A DNA stretch of 64,000 nt, taken from positions 1-64,000 of the IMG/VR virus record IMGVR_UViG_3300012685_000002. One strand, 5' to 3'. Of this stretch, positions 53,869 to 62,624 are shown one piece after another. The translations under genes were made by a program, and so were the position numbers. Source of the stretch: a virus. How positions within the stretch are numbered: position 1 is the stretch's first letter; each line of letters starts with the position of its first letter. Below the pieces are notes generated by a model. That model was not told the DNA's origin. It was given only the letters and a program-made list of their open reading frames with translations, and searched no databases.

Positions 53869-54347
53869 TAGGAGCTCTGGGCCCCACGTTCCTTGGCCCG
53901 ACGCAGGGGGTAGAAGTGCACCTCCGCCTCAGCAGGCAGGAAGATGCCCGTGAGGGTGTTGGAAGCCACGTCCAGCTCCACTTCGACGTAGGTCCCTGGG
54001 GCGTTCACAGAGGCTTCGATCCAGGATTCGATAGGAGGTGCCGTAGGGGCCACCGCCGTGAACGATACGCTCTGGAGCACCTTGTTGCCTCCTGCGTCAA
54101 ATGTGGTCGTTTGTGCCCCATCCACGAAGACTTTCATGGTCGCTTGGAAGGCGCCAGTCCGCCAGATACGCACGGCCACGCGGCGGATGACCACGAGGCC
54201 CACCTCACCCAAGGGAGAGATCCGCTCGGTCTTGAGCACAGCGGTATAGACGCCACCGGTGTCCTGGGTGCCCGAGTCCAAGCCTACACGTCCAATCTTG
54301 TAGACTCTAGAGCCGGTGTTCTCGAAGGCAAACGCTGGAGTGATCAT
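53868..54347 (-). CDS. Beta-rich virion protein (159 aa)
   Basis: MITPAFAFENTGSRVYKIGR, VVIRRVAVRIWRTGAFQATM, TYVEVELDVASNTLTGIFLP: another jelly-roll-like protein, perhaps a paralogue in fold of its neighbour. Start at a TAATG overlap. Confidence 0.68.
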   Translation of the reverse strand: MITPAFAFENTGSRVYKIGRVGLDSGTQDTGGVYTAVLKTERISPLGEVGLVVIRRVAVRIWRTGAFQATMKVFVDGAQTTTFDAGGNKVLQSVSFTAVAPTAPPIESWIEASVNAPGTYVEVELDVASNTLTGIFLPAEAEVHFYPLRRAKERGAQSS

Positions 54348-56464
54348 TAGGCTGGGCACCCGGCAATATGGTTAAGGCTTCGCGAGGGCGTGGTCGCCGT
54401 GCTGGAGAGCGTGGTACCCTCATCGTAGGCGTCCACACGGTACTGCACCGTCGTGTTGGTCGGCGGGTTATCGAGAGTGTCCGTGTAGGCCCCGCTCTGC
54501 AACGAGACCGTGGCGATCAAGAAGAAGCCGCCACCACCGAAGCTCTGGTAGATCTTCGCCGTATCATTGGCTGTGAAGAACGTGCCACTCCAGGTGATGT
54601 TGCCGTGGAACAGGCAGGTCCCGAACTGGGTGATGGTGAGGTTCGCACTCGACATCGCTGGCGGCGGGAAGCCGAAGACGGCATTCACCACCGGGGACGA
54701 GTAGGCCGAGTCTGCCTCGGCAGTCTTCTTAGCCTTCACACGGTAGTAGTACGTGATCCCGACAGTGCCAGAGGTGTCATCGAATGTGAAGGCGCCTGTG
54801 CCGGGATTCGAGACCGTGGTGATGGCACTGAAGGTCGTGCCATTCACGCCGCGCTCGATGACGATGTCCGCACCAGCCTGGTTGTTCGTGTAGGAGATCC
54901 GGACACCCGTGGCAATGCTGTTCGCCGCCACGAGTGTCGGGGTGGCACAGAACGTCCGCGTGCTCTGCTCTGTCGAGTAGGCGCTATTCTGCGCGTTCCG
55001 GACATGGCGGATCTTGTAGAAGTAGTTCGTGGTGGGCGTAAGTCCTGTGTCAGCGTAGAAGGCCACGCCCGACGCCACGGTGGTGAGCAATGTCTCCGTG
55101 CCTGAGGTAGGCCCACGCCAGATCTCCGTGGTCGTGTCGAGGGAGGTATCCCCGTTCACCCAGGTGAGATCCACCTCGGTACCAGAGACTGGAGTCAGCA
55201 CGAGCGCACTCGGAGCTGCCTGGGGCGGCGGCAGCGTCTGGTTCGGGATGGCAGCCATCGAGGTGACGAGGAGTGCCGTACCACCGCTGTTCAGCCACTG
55301 GCCGCTGGAGAAGAGTCCCTGGGCAGGCCCAGCCGCCTGTTGCCGTTGGTAGCCGAGATAGCTGTTGGGCGTGCCCGAGCCGGTCTGCGGCACCGCGAAG
55401 TAGACCATGCTGTCATCCACCGAGTACTCAGCGGAGATCGTGGGATTGAAGCCGACCGCTTGGACGAACTTGCGGATGTTGCCGCCGATGTCTACGACGG
55501 TCTGTCCATCGGTCATGTGCGGACCCCGGTCACTCCAGAAGTAGCAGAAGCCATCTTCCGTCGAGCAGGCGGCGTAGGGACCGATAGCGCCCACCTTGTC
55601 AGAGATGGGACGGAGGGACCAGGTATCGGCATCGTAGCCGAAGAGAGCGTAGGCCTGCCGACGTTTGAAAATGATCGCCGCACCGCCCGCGTACGCCACG
55701 GTCGTGATAGGGTCGCCACGGTCGCCCGCTTCTCGGTGATCGACGTTCCACCACTCCTGCGCGGTGATGCCGACCGCACCGGCCATGTCTGGCTCGATGG
55801 AGGGGATGAGGCCCGGCTGACTGAAGCGCATCATCTCGGGACGGGTGGCCGCGCCGAACTGGTAGAAGCCCGAGCCCCACATGGAGTACTGGTACTTCCA
55901 GATGTAGGTGTAGCGAGTGTTGTGCAGCGCGCCCGAGTCAGCAAAGTCGTTCTGGAGATTGTTGATCGTGTTGGCGTCCGAGTTCCAGAACAGCGTGTCA
56001 TACTGATTGTTGTTGTCCGCGATGTAGAGGCGGGACACGGGCGTTCCAGCGATACCGCCATCGAAGCTCACCATCATCGGGGCCGATAGGGTCGCGCCAG
56101 TCCAGAGCACCGCGACAAAGGTGGACTGGGTACCGTTCGGCGTGCCCTCGGATGTCCCGTCGGGATTGAGGCGGTAGAGATACGTCTTGTTCGTGTTCGA
56201 GCTGAAGGCGATGACGTAGAACTTGTTCTTGTGGAAGCGACCGGCCAGCACGCTCGTGACAGGCGCGGGAGAGCCTGCATCGTCCAAGAGCTGGACGGTC
56301 ACAGTGACAGGGGCTCGCACGGCGAAGCGTCCCCGGAACACGACCCAGTTCGAGAGGACCTGCATCGTGGTCGGATCGGGGATGGCCTGTGAGTCATTCA
56401 GTCCCCCAGCGAGGGCGACGGGCTGAGTCATCAGGTTCCCGTACGGATTCAGGGGATACTTCAT
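54347..56464 (-). CDS. Tail tube/nozzle-like protein with C-terminal fibronectin-type repeats
   Basis: 705 residues. The first 400 read like the beta-propeller nozzle proteins of podoviruses (GGLNDSQAIPDPTTMQVLSN, RLYIADNNNQYDTLFW, GDPITTVAYAGGAAIIFKRR, TEDGFCYFWSDRGPHMTDG). After a Pro-rich linker come about three FN3-like units (VDLTWVNGD, YFYKIRHVRNA, YYYRVKAKKTAEADSAYSSP). Position two genes after the tube-A-like proteins matches T7 gp12. Inferred from order and pattern. Confidence 0.72.
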   Translation of the reverse strand: MKYPLNPYGNLMTQPVALAGGLNDSQAIPDPTTMQVLSNWVVFRGRFAVRAPVTVTVQLLDDAGSPAPVTSVLAGRFHKNKFYVIAFSSNTNKTYLYRLNPDGTSEGTPNGTQSTFVAVLWTGATLSAPMMVSFDGGIAGTPVSRLYIADNNNQYDTLFWNSDANTINNLQNDFADSGALHNTRYTYIWKYQYSMWGSGFYQFGAATRPEMMRFSQPGLIPSIEPDMAGAVGITAQEWWNVDHREAGDRGDPITTVAYAGGAAIIFKRRQAYALFGYDADTWSLRPISDKVGAIGPYAACSTEDGFCYFWSDRGPHMTDGQTVVDIGGNIRKFVQAVGFNPTISAEYSVDDSMVYFAVPQTGSGTPNSYLGYQRQQAAGPAQGLFSSGQWLNSGGTALLVTSMAAIPNQTLPPPQAAPSALVLTPVSGTEVDLTWVNGDTSLDTTTEIWRGPTSGTETLLTTVASGVAFYADTGLTPTTNYFYKIRHVRNAQNSAYSTEQSTRTFCATPTLVAANSIATGVRISYTNNQAGADIVIERGVNGTTFSAITTVSNPGTGAFTFDDTSGTVGITYYYRVKAKKTAEADSAYSSPVVNAVFGFPPPAMSSANLTITQFGTCLFHGNITWSGTFFTANDTAKIYQSFGGGGFFLIATVSLQSGAYTDTLDNPPTNTTVQYRVDAYDEGTTLSSTATTPSRSLNHIAGCPA

Positions 56465-56466
56465 GC

Positions 56467-57195
56467 CTATTGTCCCTGTCCTGGGCGCGAACGAGCCTGT
56501 TGAGGAATCATGCTCAAGGGCACTGCAGGCACCTGCATGATCGGACGCTTCATCGAGTAGTCGTAGACCATCACGGCTTCGTCGAAGAGTTCCATGAGCT
56601 CCATGTGGGCCTTGTCGAGCCACTGGGTCTCTTCGTCTGTGCGACGGTCCCGGATGGCCAGGAGCTTGGCCAGGGGATAGGTCACGAGATCGGCCCACTC
56701 ATCGGGGATGGTGAGCGCCTGCGTGATGGCCGTGACCTTCGTCGGCAACGGGCTGAAGAAGACGTTGAGCTGCGTCACCAGGTTCGAGGGGTCCGTACCG
56801 AGCTCTAGGAGGTACTGCGAGATCCGACGCCCCCGCAGCACGGCGCGTGGCGAGACATCGAAGTTGGGCCAGCGGATCGAGACGAGGTTGACCTGTTGGC
56901 CCACTGCCGCACCCGCGAAGGGCGTGCCGATGATCGCTGCGATCTCGGCGCGGGTCACCGCTGCCACGCCACCAGGAGCACCGGTGAGATCCCAGGTGTC
57001 CGTAATGGCCGTCCGAATGCTGGTGGCGCCGGTGGTGCCGAAGTACTCCGGGTTCAGCCGAGCCGCGCGCTGGAAGACGTTCCGCTCGTACATGGAGATG
57101 TAGTCCACAACCTGCGTCACCGGAACGAGGGCTTCGTCGTTCAGGGAGGACATCTGCGTCGCACGGTCCCAGATCACTTGCGCGGTGGTGCTCAT
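56467..57195 (-). CDS. Tail tubular protein A-like adaptor
   Basis: 242 residues: helical start (AQVIWDRATQMSSL, QVVDYISMYERNVFQRAARL) and DEWADLVTYPLAKLLAIRD, compatible with head-to-tail adaptor helices. TAATG overlap with the next gene upstream. Role inferred from gene order relative to capsid and nozzle. Confidence 0.62.
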   Translation of the reverse strand: MSTTAQVIWDRATQMSSLNDEALVPVTQVVDYISMYERNVFQRAARLNPEYFGTTGATSIRTAITDTWDLTGAPGGVAAVTRAEIAAIIGTPFAGAAVGQQVNLVSIRWPNFDVSPRAVLRGRRISQYLLELGTDPSNLVTQLNVFFSPLPTKVTAITQALTIPDEWADLVTYPLAKLLAIRDRRTDEETQWLDKAHMELMELFDEAVMVYDYSMKRPIMQVPAVPLSMIPQQARSRPGQGQ

Positions 57196-57890
57196 TAGCG
57201 CTGCTCCATTCCACGAGCCTGCGTGTCCGACCGCTTCATCATGCCGAGCAGCAAGTCCTGCTTCTGCTGCTGGGCCCGGGCCACGACCATCTGGAGCACC
57301 TCCGGAGGGATTGGCTGCCGGGGGTCCCCTGTCGCGTTGAGGAGGATGTTCATGGCCAAGTTGGTGGTGAAGAAGTCCCGGTGCTCGTCAGGACTCGCCA
57401 GGTTCTGGGAGAGGGAGACGATCCGCACCGCCTGCAACAGGAAGCGGTATGTGATCGTGTCCCCGTTGCCGATGAAGAAGTTGCGAGGCTGCCCAGGCTG
57501 CGTCCAGCCGATCTCCTGCGGGTCGCAAGGGAAGAGAGTCTGGCCCCGGACGATAGCGGCTGGATGCTGGCCTGGATGGTCAAAGCGGCTGGAGGTGACG
57601 ATGCTGATCGGCCAGACGATGCCTTGGCTGTCCACCCAGTTGAAGTTCCCATAGGTATCCACCGGCGTGCTCTGCAGGGCATACCCAGCGACGTTCTGGC
57701 TGGAGACCACGGTGATGCTCGCGCCAGCATCGAGTCGCTCAGGGAACTGGTTGGAATATAGCTGGACGATGTCCTCATCGAGAACGGTCAGCACGCGCAG
57801 GAGCTGCTGGGTGTTGACCCCAGGCTCCCACACGTAGGGATACGCCATGGCGATGGCATCGTTCACAATGTCACTGACGAGTAGCGGCAT
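57195..57890 (-). CDS. Second adaptor-like virion protein
   Basis: 231 residues; MPLLVSDIVNDAIAMAYPYV, then VLTVLDEDIVQLYSNQFPER, WVDSQGIVWPISIVTSS, and a helical C-terminus (VLQMVVARAQQQKQDLLL). SD GGAGAAAGTAC. Similar size to its neighbour. Confidence 0.62.
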   Translation of the reverse strand: MPLLVSDIVNDAIAMAYPYVWEPGVNTQQLLRVLTVLDEDIVQLYSNQFPERLDAGASITVVSSQNVAGYALQSTPVDTYGNFNWVDSQGIVWPISIVTSSRFDHPGQHPAAIVRGQTLFPCDPQEIGWTQPGQPRNFFIGNGDTITYRFLLQAVRIVSLSQNLASPDEHRDFFTTNLAMNILLNATGDPRQPIPPEVLQMVVARAQQQKQDLLLGMMKRSDTQARGMEQR

Positions 57891-58140
57891 CGTACTTTCT
57901 CCACGAGTCCTTGTCCTCGACGAGATCCTTGTGCGACCGGTTGAAGTGCGCCGCGAGCAGCCCAGCGGTTGGGAAGGGCTTCGTGGGCGTACAGGCTGTG
58001 CAGATGTGCCGGGCCGAGGGAGCAATGGTCACCGTGTTCATCGGCAGCTCAGGCGCTTGCTGCAGCATGCTCGGCGGGTCCACCTGCTTCATCTCGTACT
58101 TCCCAGTCACCGGGTCCTTCACACGCCAGAAGTGCGGCAT
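57871..58140 (-). CDS. C2H2 zinc-finger-like protein in the virion block
   Basis: 89 residues. CTACTPTKPFPTAGLLAAHF followed by NRSH has the C-x2-C-x(12-14)-H-x4-H spacing of a C2H2 finger, rare in phages. Overlaps the adaptor gene start by 20 nt and shares TGATG with the gene upstream. Confidence 0.65.
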   Translation of the reverse strand: MPHFWRVKDPVTGKYEMKQVDPPSMLQQAPELPMNTVTIAPSARHICTACTPTKPFPTAGLLAAHFNRSHKDLVEDKDSWRKYDAATRQ

Positions 58141-58622
58141 CAGACGATTCCTTTCGCTCTCCGCCAGTTACCTTTTCCGGCGGCGTTGGAGGCAATAGCC
58201 ATGTTCCACCAGTACTCTCGGGCGGCGGAGGCGATGTTGCGGCGCTCCTTCTGCTCCGCCAGCTCGCGCTTCGCTTCAGGCTGCTCCACTGTCTCTTCGT
58301 AATGCTCCTTGGACCGGAAGCTGTCGGCCCAGTAGAGCGTGGTGAAGAGCCGGTCATCGAGGGGCAGGAACTCACCACGGTCATCCTGCCAGGTGAACAG
58401 GAAGACCCCCTTCTTGCTGCTGCCATCAAGGTACGGCCGCAGGAGCTTGGGAGTCACCCAGGTCTTGGAGAGGGGGTGATGGCCGTAGTCCTGCGGGACG
58501 GCGAAGATGCACCAGCGATTGCGCCGCATGTCCCAGCAGACATCAATATAGCTGGGTCCACCTTGGGATGCGTTGAACTGGTCGAGCTTCCGTTGGAAGT
58601 CGGGATCGACGTGCTGTAGCAT
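58140..58622 (-). CDS. Hypothetical 160-aa protein of the virion block
   Basis: MLQHVDPDFQRKLDQFNASQ, a beta-rich middle (NRWCIFAVPQDYGHHPLSKT, GVFLFTWQDDRGEFLPLDDR) and a charged helix. SD GGAGGAAAGTAGT. No family recognised. Confidence 0.65.
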   Translation of the reverse strand: MLQHVDPDFQRKLDQFNASQGGPSYIDVCWDMRRNRWCIFAVPQDYGHHPLSKTWVTPKLLRPYLDGSSKKGVFLFTWQDDRGEFLPLDDRLFTTLYWADSFRSKEHYEETVEQPEAKRELAEQKERRNIASAAREYWWNMAIASNAAGKGNWRRAKGIV

Positions 58623-58623
58623 A

Positions 58624-60120
58624 CTACTTTCCTCCTCCAGGTTGTTGGTTGAACTTGTCGAAGGCATCGAGCATGTCCTTCGGGCTCGTGGGATCGAAGA
58701 TCGCCTTGATGCTCTTCTTGAGCTCCTCAGCGAACTTGTCAGACTGATAACGAGTAAAGCGCGAGCGTGGACGGATGCTCGTACCTGGGATTGCCTCGGC
58801 TGGCGGCTCAGGCAGCGGGGCCCGCTCGAACGTCCCAGGTCCAGTCTTCTGGTAGCCGAGGATGCGGGCCTGGTCGATCATCTCGCCCTGGAGCCGACGG
58901 ACTTGATCCGAGATCTTGCTCGCGAAGGCGCCACGGATGCTCTTGGGCTTGATGAACTTGAGACGCCGAGTCATACCCTGCTCGACATCGGCTTCCACGA
59001 ACTTGTGGAGATCTCGCGTCATCGTGCCCTCATCAAGGTGCTCGTTCACCACATGCCCCGTCATCTTGCTGACAGCACCGGGTTGAGTGACAGCGACTTG
59101 CTGCTCACCAGCGGCGGCATGGAGATGCTCACCCCAGATCCGACCGGCGGAGCCCTTGGGCTGACGCTCTAGGAGCTCGGCGATCTTTCCCTTGGTGAGA
59201 CTGCGGGCGTCTACGAGAGGATAGCGTCTCAGAACCTTGTCTGTCGCAGTCGTCGTGGTGGGCGACATGAAGGCGTACTCCTTCTGCGTCACCTCACCCT
59301 CCGGCAGCACCCGCGAGATGTGCGAGATGTCTTCGGCTGTTCGGCTCAGGGTCGCAGGATCGCCCAGGTTCAGTCGCGCGTTGTACGCCTCTGCCGTGGG
59401 ATGGACCTTGAACAGCACTGGACCTTCGCCGTAGCCATAAGGAGCGGCATGAGTCATCGCCAACGTCTGACGCGGGGTCAGACGAATCGCTGCCTGAGCC
59501 ATCTCATCCGCGATCCGGCTCTTGTTGAGGAGTCCTGGGCCAGTGGTCATGAGGCCGACGGGATCGCGAGAGGCATGGTAGAGGCCAGCCTTGGTCACAA
59601 GCATCCGGTCGAGCGGCGTGGCGAGGTTGCTCGTCTGGATGATGGTTCCCACTTGCCCGAGTTCGTTGGCTACTGAGCTCGCCAGACGGTTCGCTCCCGT
59701 GGCGAGTCCTTGTACGGTTCCCTTCGCGACATTGGTGACGGCAGCAGGCGCCTCAGGGTTGAGGGCTGCCCCACCGAGAATGGAGCCGAGCACAGCAGCA
59801 TAGCCACCGGAGGCCGTCTTGGGCTGACCCCAGTAGTCGGCGAACTCTTGGTGCTGCTTCTCCAGGAAGTTCGAGAGGTTCTCGGAGGGAGAGAAGAGCA
59901 TCGGAAGCGCGTAGCCTGCTTCTCCCAGACCGAGCATGAAGGAGCTGCCAGCATCCTTGAGCTCTTCCTTGCCGGTGTAACGCTGTCCAGGCGTAACGGC
60001 CGTCACGTCTGCTTGGGCACGGAAAGGAGCGGGAGCAGCCTTGGGAGCGGGGAGCGGGCTCCGAGGCATTCGTGGCAGGGGGTTTCGCAACCCATCGAAG
60101 AGTCTCTCGTGGTCATCCAT
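58624..60120 (-). CDS. Large virion-block protein (498 aa)
   Basis: MDDHERLFDGLRNPLPRMPR start; a Gly/Ala-rich apolar part (GYAAVLGSILGGAALNPEAP), then mixed helices with many Arg/Lys. The C-terminal 60 residues are a charged helix. Could be an internal or portal-associated protein; no family recognised. Confidence 0.65.
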   Translation of the reverse strand: MDDHERLFDGLRNPLPRMPRSPLPAPKAAPAPFRAQADVTAVTPGQRYTGKEELKDAGSSFMLGLGEAGYALPMLFSPSENLSNFLEKQHQEFADYWGQPKTASGGYAAVLGSILGGAALNPEAPAAVTNVAKGTVQGLATGANRLASSVANELGQVGTIIQTSNLATPLDRMLVTKAGLYHASRDPVGLMTTGPGLLNKSRIADEMAQAAIRLTPRQTLAMTHAAPYGYGEGPVLFKVHPTAEAYNARLNLGDPATLSRTAEDISHISRVLPEGEVTQKEYAFMSPTTTTATDKVLRRYPLVDARSLTKGKIAELLERQPKGSAGRIWGEHLHAAAGEQQVAVTQPGAVSKMTGHVVNEHLDEGTMTRDLHKFVEADVEQGMTRRLKFIKPKSIRGAFASKISDQVRRLQGEMIDQARILGYQKTGPGTFERAPLPEPPAEAIPGTSIRPRSRFTRYQSDKFAEELKKSIKAIFDPTSPKDMLDAFDKFNQQPGGGK

Positions 60121-60136
60121 GCGAGGAAGATACCAC

Positions 60137-60496
60137 TTACTGACTGCCGCCACCACCACCCATCATCGCAGCGGCAATGGGGCTTGCGGGACCACCAGGG
60201 CCGCCTGGAGGGCCACCCTGACCAGCATTCTGGATAGAGGCCATGTTCCCAGCACCGGGCATCTGGCCACTGCCCATGAGAAGCTGGAGGATCTGCATGA
60301 GGGATTCAGCGGAGACTTGACCGCTCTTGAGGGCAGCCAGAAGGGAACCGATGTCGAGACCCCCAGCAGTGGAGCCCGGCCCTTGCTGGACCGGGTTCCC
60401 CTGGGGAATGCCTTGGGCACCGCGCACGGCTGCAGCGAGATCAGCGTGACCACCCTGCAGCGTGGAACCACGAGCGTTGCCTGCGTGGATCGGCAT
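60137..60496 (-). CDS. Gly/Gln-rich small virion-block protein
   Basis: 119 residues; GLDIGSLLAALKSGQVSAES forms the only clear helix, ends GGPASPIAAAMMGGGGGSQ. Low complexity; function unknown. Confidence 0.6.
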   Translation of the reverse strand: MPIHAGNARGSTLQGGHADLAAAVRGAQGIPQGNPVQQGPGSTAGGLDIGSLLAALKSGQVSAESLMQILQLLMGSGQMPGAGNMASIQNAGQGGPPGGPGGPASPIAAAMMGGGGGSQ

Positions 60497-60506
60497 GCGT
60501 TACTCC

Positions 60507-60932
60507 CTAAGCGTACTTGCCGCTGAGCGCGAACTCCAGCGTGATGACCGCCACTCCCGGGCCGACGGTGGCCGTACCGAAGTTGTACTGCAGTACGAGC
60601 ACATCCTTCGGGAGCACGAGCAGGTTGCTGTCCGACGTGAGGACCATCGGCAGCGCTACCTTGGCCACGTCTGCCGTCAAGTCCAGCGTGTTCGTCAGGT
60701 TCAGCGTTCTCGTGAAGTTCTGGATCTGCACCGTGGTCGTGGTACCGGTGACGTTCGCCGTCAACGGGACGAAGGTGGCACGACGCAGGAACATCCGTTC
60801 GATGGCTCCCAACAGGACCACGGTGACGTTCGCCGTACCGAGGGCCGGGGTTGGGATGGAGAGTGTTTCTGGAAAGGGACTGACCTTCCACCAGACGACG
60901 GTGCGGGCCAGATTGAGCTTGGGACCAGGCAT
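60507..60932 (-). CDS. Head decoration-like beta protein
   Basis: 141 residues, Thr/Val-rich strands (TANVTGTTTTVQIQNFTRTL, VAKVALPMVLTSDSNLLVLP). It is the first gene after the major capsid gene, the usual place for a decoration or head-completion protein. Inferred. Confidence 0.62.
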   Translation of the reverse strand: MPGPKLNLARTVVWWKVSPFPETLSIPTPALGTANVTVVLLGAIERMFLRRATFVPLTANVTGTTTTVQIQNFTRTLNLTNTLDLTADVAKVALPMVLTSDSNLLVLPKDVLVLQYNFGTATVGPGVAVITLEFALSGKYA

Positions 60933-60955
60933 GTGTACCTCTCTTGCGTAGGGGT

Positions 60956-60975
60956 GGGGGGTCCGAAGACCCCCC
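60956..60975 (-). terminator. Strong UUCG-loop hairpin after the capsid gene
   Basis: GGGGGGTC-TTCG-GACCCCCC on the minus strand, 8 bp with a UUCG tetraloop, between capsid stop (61018) and the next start (60932). No U-tract follows, so it may cap the abundant capsid mRNA rather than end it. A GTGCCCGGGCAC palindrome lies beside it. Confidence 0.6.
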
Positions 60976-61017
60976 TACCAAGTTCTCACCGGGTCAACAG
61001 TGCCCGGGCACCTGTGA

Positions 61018-62271
61018 CTACTCGCTGAGTCCGTACACGAACCCGTTCGCCGCCGGGAAGAGGCAGGCGAAGTTCCGGTACGTACGGAGAACCGCCCGGA
61101 ACGTGTCTGAGGTGAGCAGGAAGTGCAGCACCGTGCCGTTCAGACCCTGAATCCATTCCACGTCCTTGTCGATGGCGTGGTACCACGTATCCACGTTGGC
61201 AAAGCCAATGTGGGTCGGTGGGAAGAACCGTTCGGCGATGACTGGGATGTCGTCGAACGCCAGCGTCGAGTCCTTGATACCCGCCGGGAGCACCATCGGT
61301 GCGTACCGAATCTGCGGCGCGTACAGGTTGTAGATGTTCCGGCGCTGCTTGTAGTTCGTGACGATGTGCGTCGGGACGCGACCCGAGACTTCCATGATCG
61401 TGTCCACCGTGTCCCGCAGGTTGTCCGGGTCCAGATCGACCGTCGCTGCACCACCCGCTGCGGCATCGACCAGGACGCCGTTCCAGCCGTCCAGGCCTGA
61501 CCGAGTGATGTTGAGATACGTGGTCGAACCGTTGGTGCCGTCATCGACGGCGCCGAAGAAGCCCACCGGCTCCAAGTTTTCCGAGCCTGCGTGGGTGACC
61601 AGATCCGCCGCCGCCACGGTTCCAACTTCCGCCGGGGCGTAGGTGATCGTGGTCGTGGTGGCCTGCTGCGTGACCGACGTGAGTGCCGAGTCGGCAACGT
61701 GGTTACCCGGCGAGCCGAGCGACGACGAGATGTCCACGTTCATGTTCCGGCGCAGGATGTTACGCACCGGGCGCGAGTCCTTGTAGGTCGCGAGACCGTA
61801 CGGGCTCTTGACCACCGCGACGGTGGCCGAGGTACGCGACACGACGGTGGCAATGACGCCATCGCCCTTGCCGAGGATCATGCGGGCCATCTCCAGCTTG
61901 ACACCGGTGACGGTGTTCTCCAGCTGCAGCGCGAGGGCGTCTTCGAACGCACCCGGGTTGTCGCGGGTGGCCGACATCGTCGGGCCCGAGATTTCGAAGA
62001 TGGCGTAGACGAACTTGGCCTGGACGAAGGCCTGGATCGGCTGATCCGTCACAGCGTCACCGAACGAGCCGGTGTCACCGCGAGCGTAGATGCCCTCGTT
62101 CCATCCGAACTGAACCGGGAAGATGCCCTTGCGGCCCGACAGGGTGAGCTGCTGGGTGATCTTCTCGGCAAAAGGGGTGGCTTTGTTCAACGCGATCTGG
62201 ATGGCGTCCACGATAGGACGGTCCTTGAGGATCGCATCGACACGAGCCAGAGTTGCCTGGGTAACAGCCAT
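61018..62271 (-). CDS. Major capsid protein
   Basis: 417 residues, acidic, with the makeup of an HK97-fold capsid protein: helical N-terminus, beta/alpha core (FPVQFGWNEGIYARGDTGSF, FVYAIFEISGPTM, IMEVSGRVPTHIVTNYKQRR, GFANVDTWYHAIDKDVEWIQ). Own promoter and an 85-nt leader, with the scaffold gene upstream and a decoration-like gene downstream. No single diagnostic motif; the call rests on composition, length and order. Confidence 0.78.
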   Translation of the reverse strand: MAVTQATLARVDAILKDRPIVDAIQIALNKATPFAEKITQQLTLSGRKGIFPVQFGWNEGIYARGDTGSFGDAVTDQPIQAFVQAKFVYAIFEISGPTMSATRDNPGAFEDALALQLENTVTGVKLEMARMILGKGDGVIATVVSRTSATVAVVKSPYGLATYKDSRPVRNILRRNMNVDISSSLGSPGNHVADSALTSVTQQATTTTITYAPAEVGTVAAADLVTHAGSENLEPVGFFGAVDDGTNGSTTYLNITRSGLDGWNGVLVDAAAGGAATVDLDPDNLRDTVDTIMEVSGRVPTHIVTNYKQRRNIYNLYAPQIRYAPMVLPAGIKDSTLAFDDIPVIAERFFPPTHIGFANVDTWYHAIDKDVEWIQGLNGTVLHFLLTSDTFRAVLRTYRNFACLFPAANGFVYGLSE

Positions 62272-62362
62272 GGAAGTATACCTCGGGAGCGGGGGCTCCC
62301 CGTAAGGGATTCACAACGATCTATTGTGTTGTGGCTTCCGAGGTTTCCAGTGCTGCGTGTCA

Positions 62363-62392
62363 ATAGTACACACAAGAAGAGCCTGCTGTCAA
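62363..62392 (-). promoter_or_regulatory. Capsid promoter TTGACA-18-TACTAT
   Basis: TTGACA (62387-62392) lies in the loop of the upstream hairpin; TACTAT (62363-62368) is 18 nt on, within GTGTACTATTGACAC (62357-62371), the same 15-mer as at 1611-1625. Start predicted near 62356. Confidence 0.7.
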
Positions 62393-62402
62393 GGCAGGCT
62401 CT
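62378..62402 (-). terminator. 9-bp hairpin overlapping the capsid -35 box
   Basis: AGAGCCTGC (62394-62402) and GCAGGCTCT (62378-62386) pair perfectly around CTTGACA. Followed by TCTTGTGTG. Acts at the end of the upstream transcript while its loop supplies the next -35. Confidence 0.65.
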
Positions 62403-62425
62403 CTTGTCGCGGGGCGGCTACCAGA

Positions 62426-62620
62426 CTACGGCTCGGGAGGGTGCCAGCCGTCGTCCTTCCCGAAGTAGACCTGCCGAGCACCGTAGGTCAAGCTGACTCG
62501 CTCGACGCTCTGATGCTTGGACAGGATCTCCAGGAACTGACCGAGCAAGACGTTGACATCACTCTCGCTCTTGTTGTGGTGAACGCCTGTACCCTCGATG
62601 CTGATCTGCCAGTTTCCCAT
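62426..62620 (-). CDS. Hypothetical 64-aa protein
   Basis: MGNWQISIEGTGVHHNKSES, then a helix (VNVLLGQFLEILSKHQ) and a strand (VERVSLTYGARQVYFG). Between scaffold and capsid genes. No family recognised. Confidence 0.65.
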   Translation of the reverse strand: MGNWQISIEGTGVHHNKSESDVNVLLGQFLEILSKHQSVERVSLTYGARQVYFGKDDGWHPPEP

Positions 62621-62624
62621 GGGG

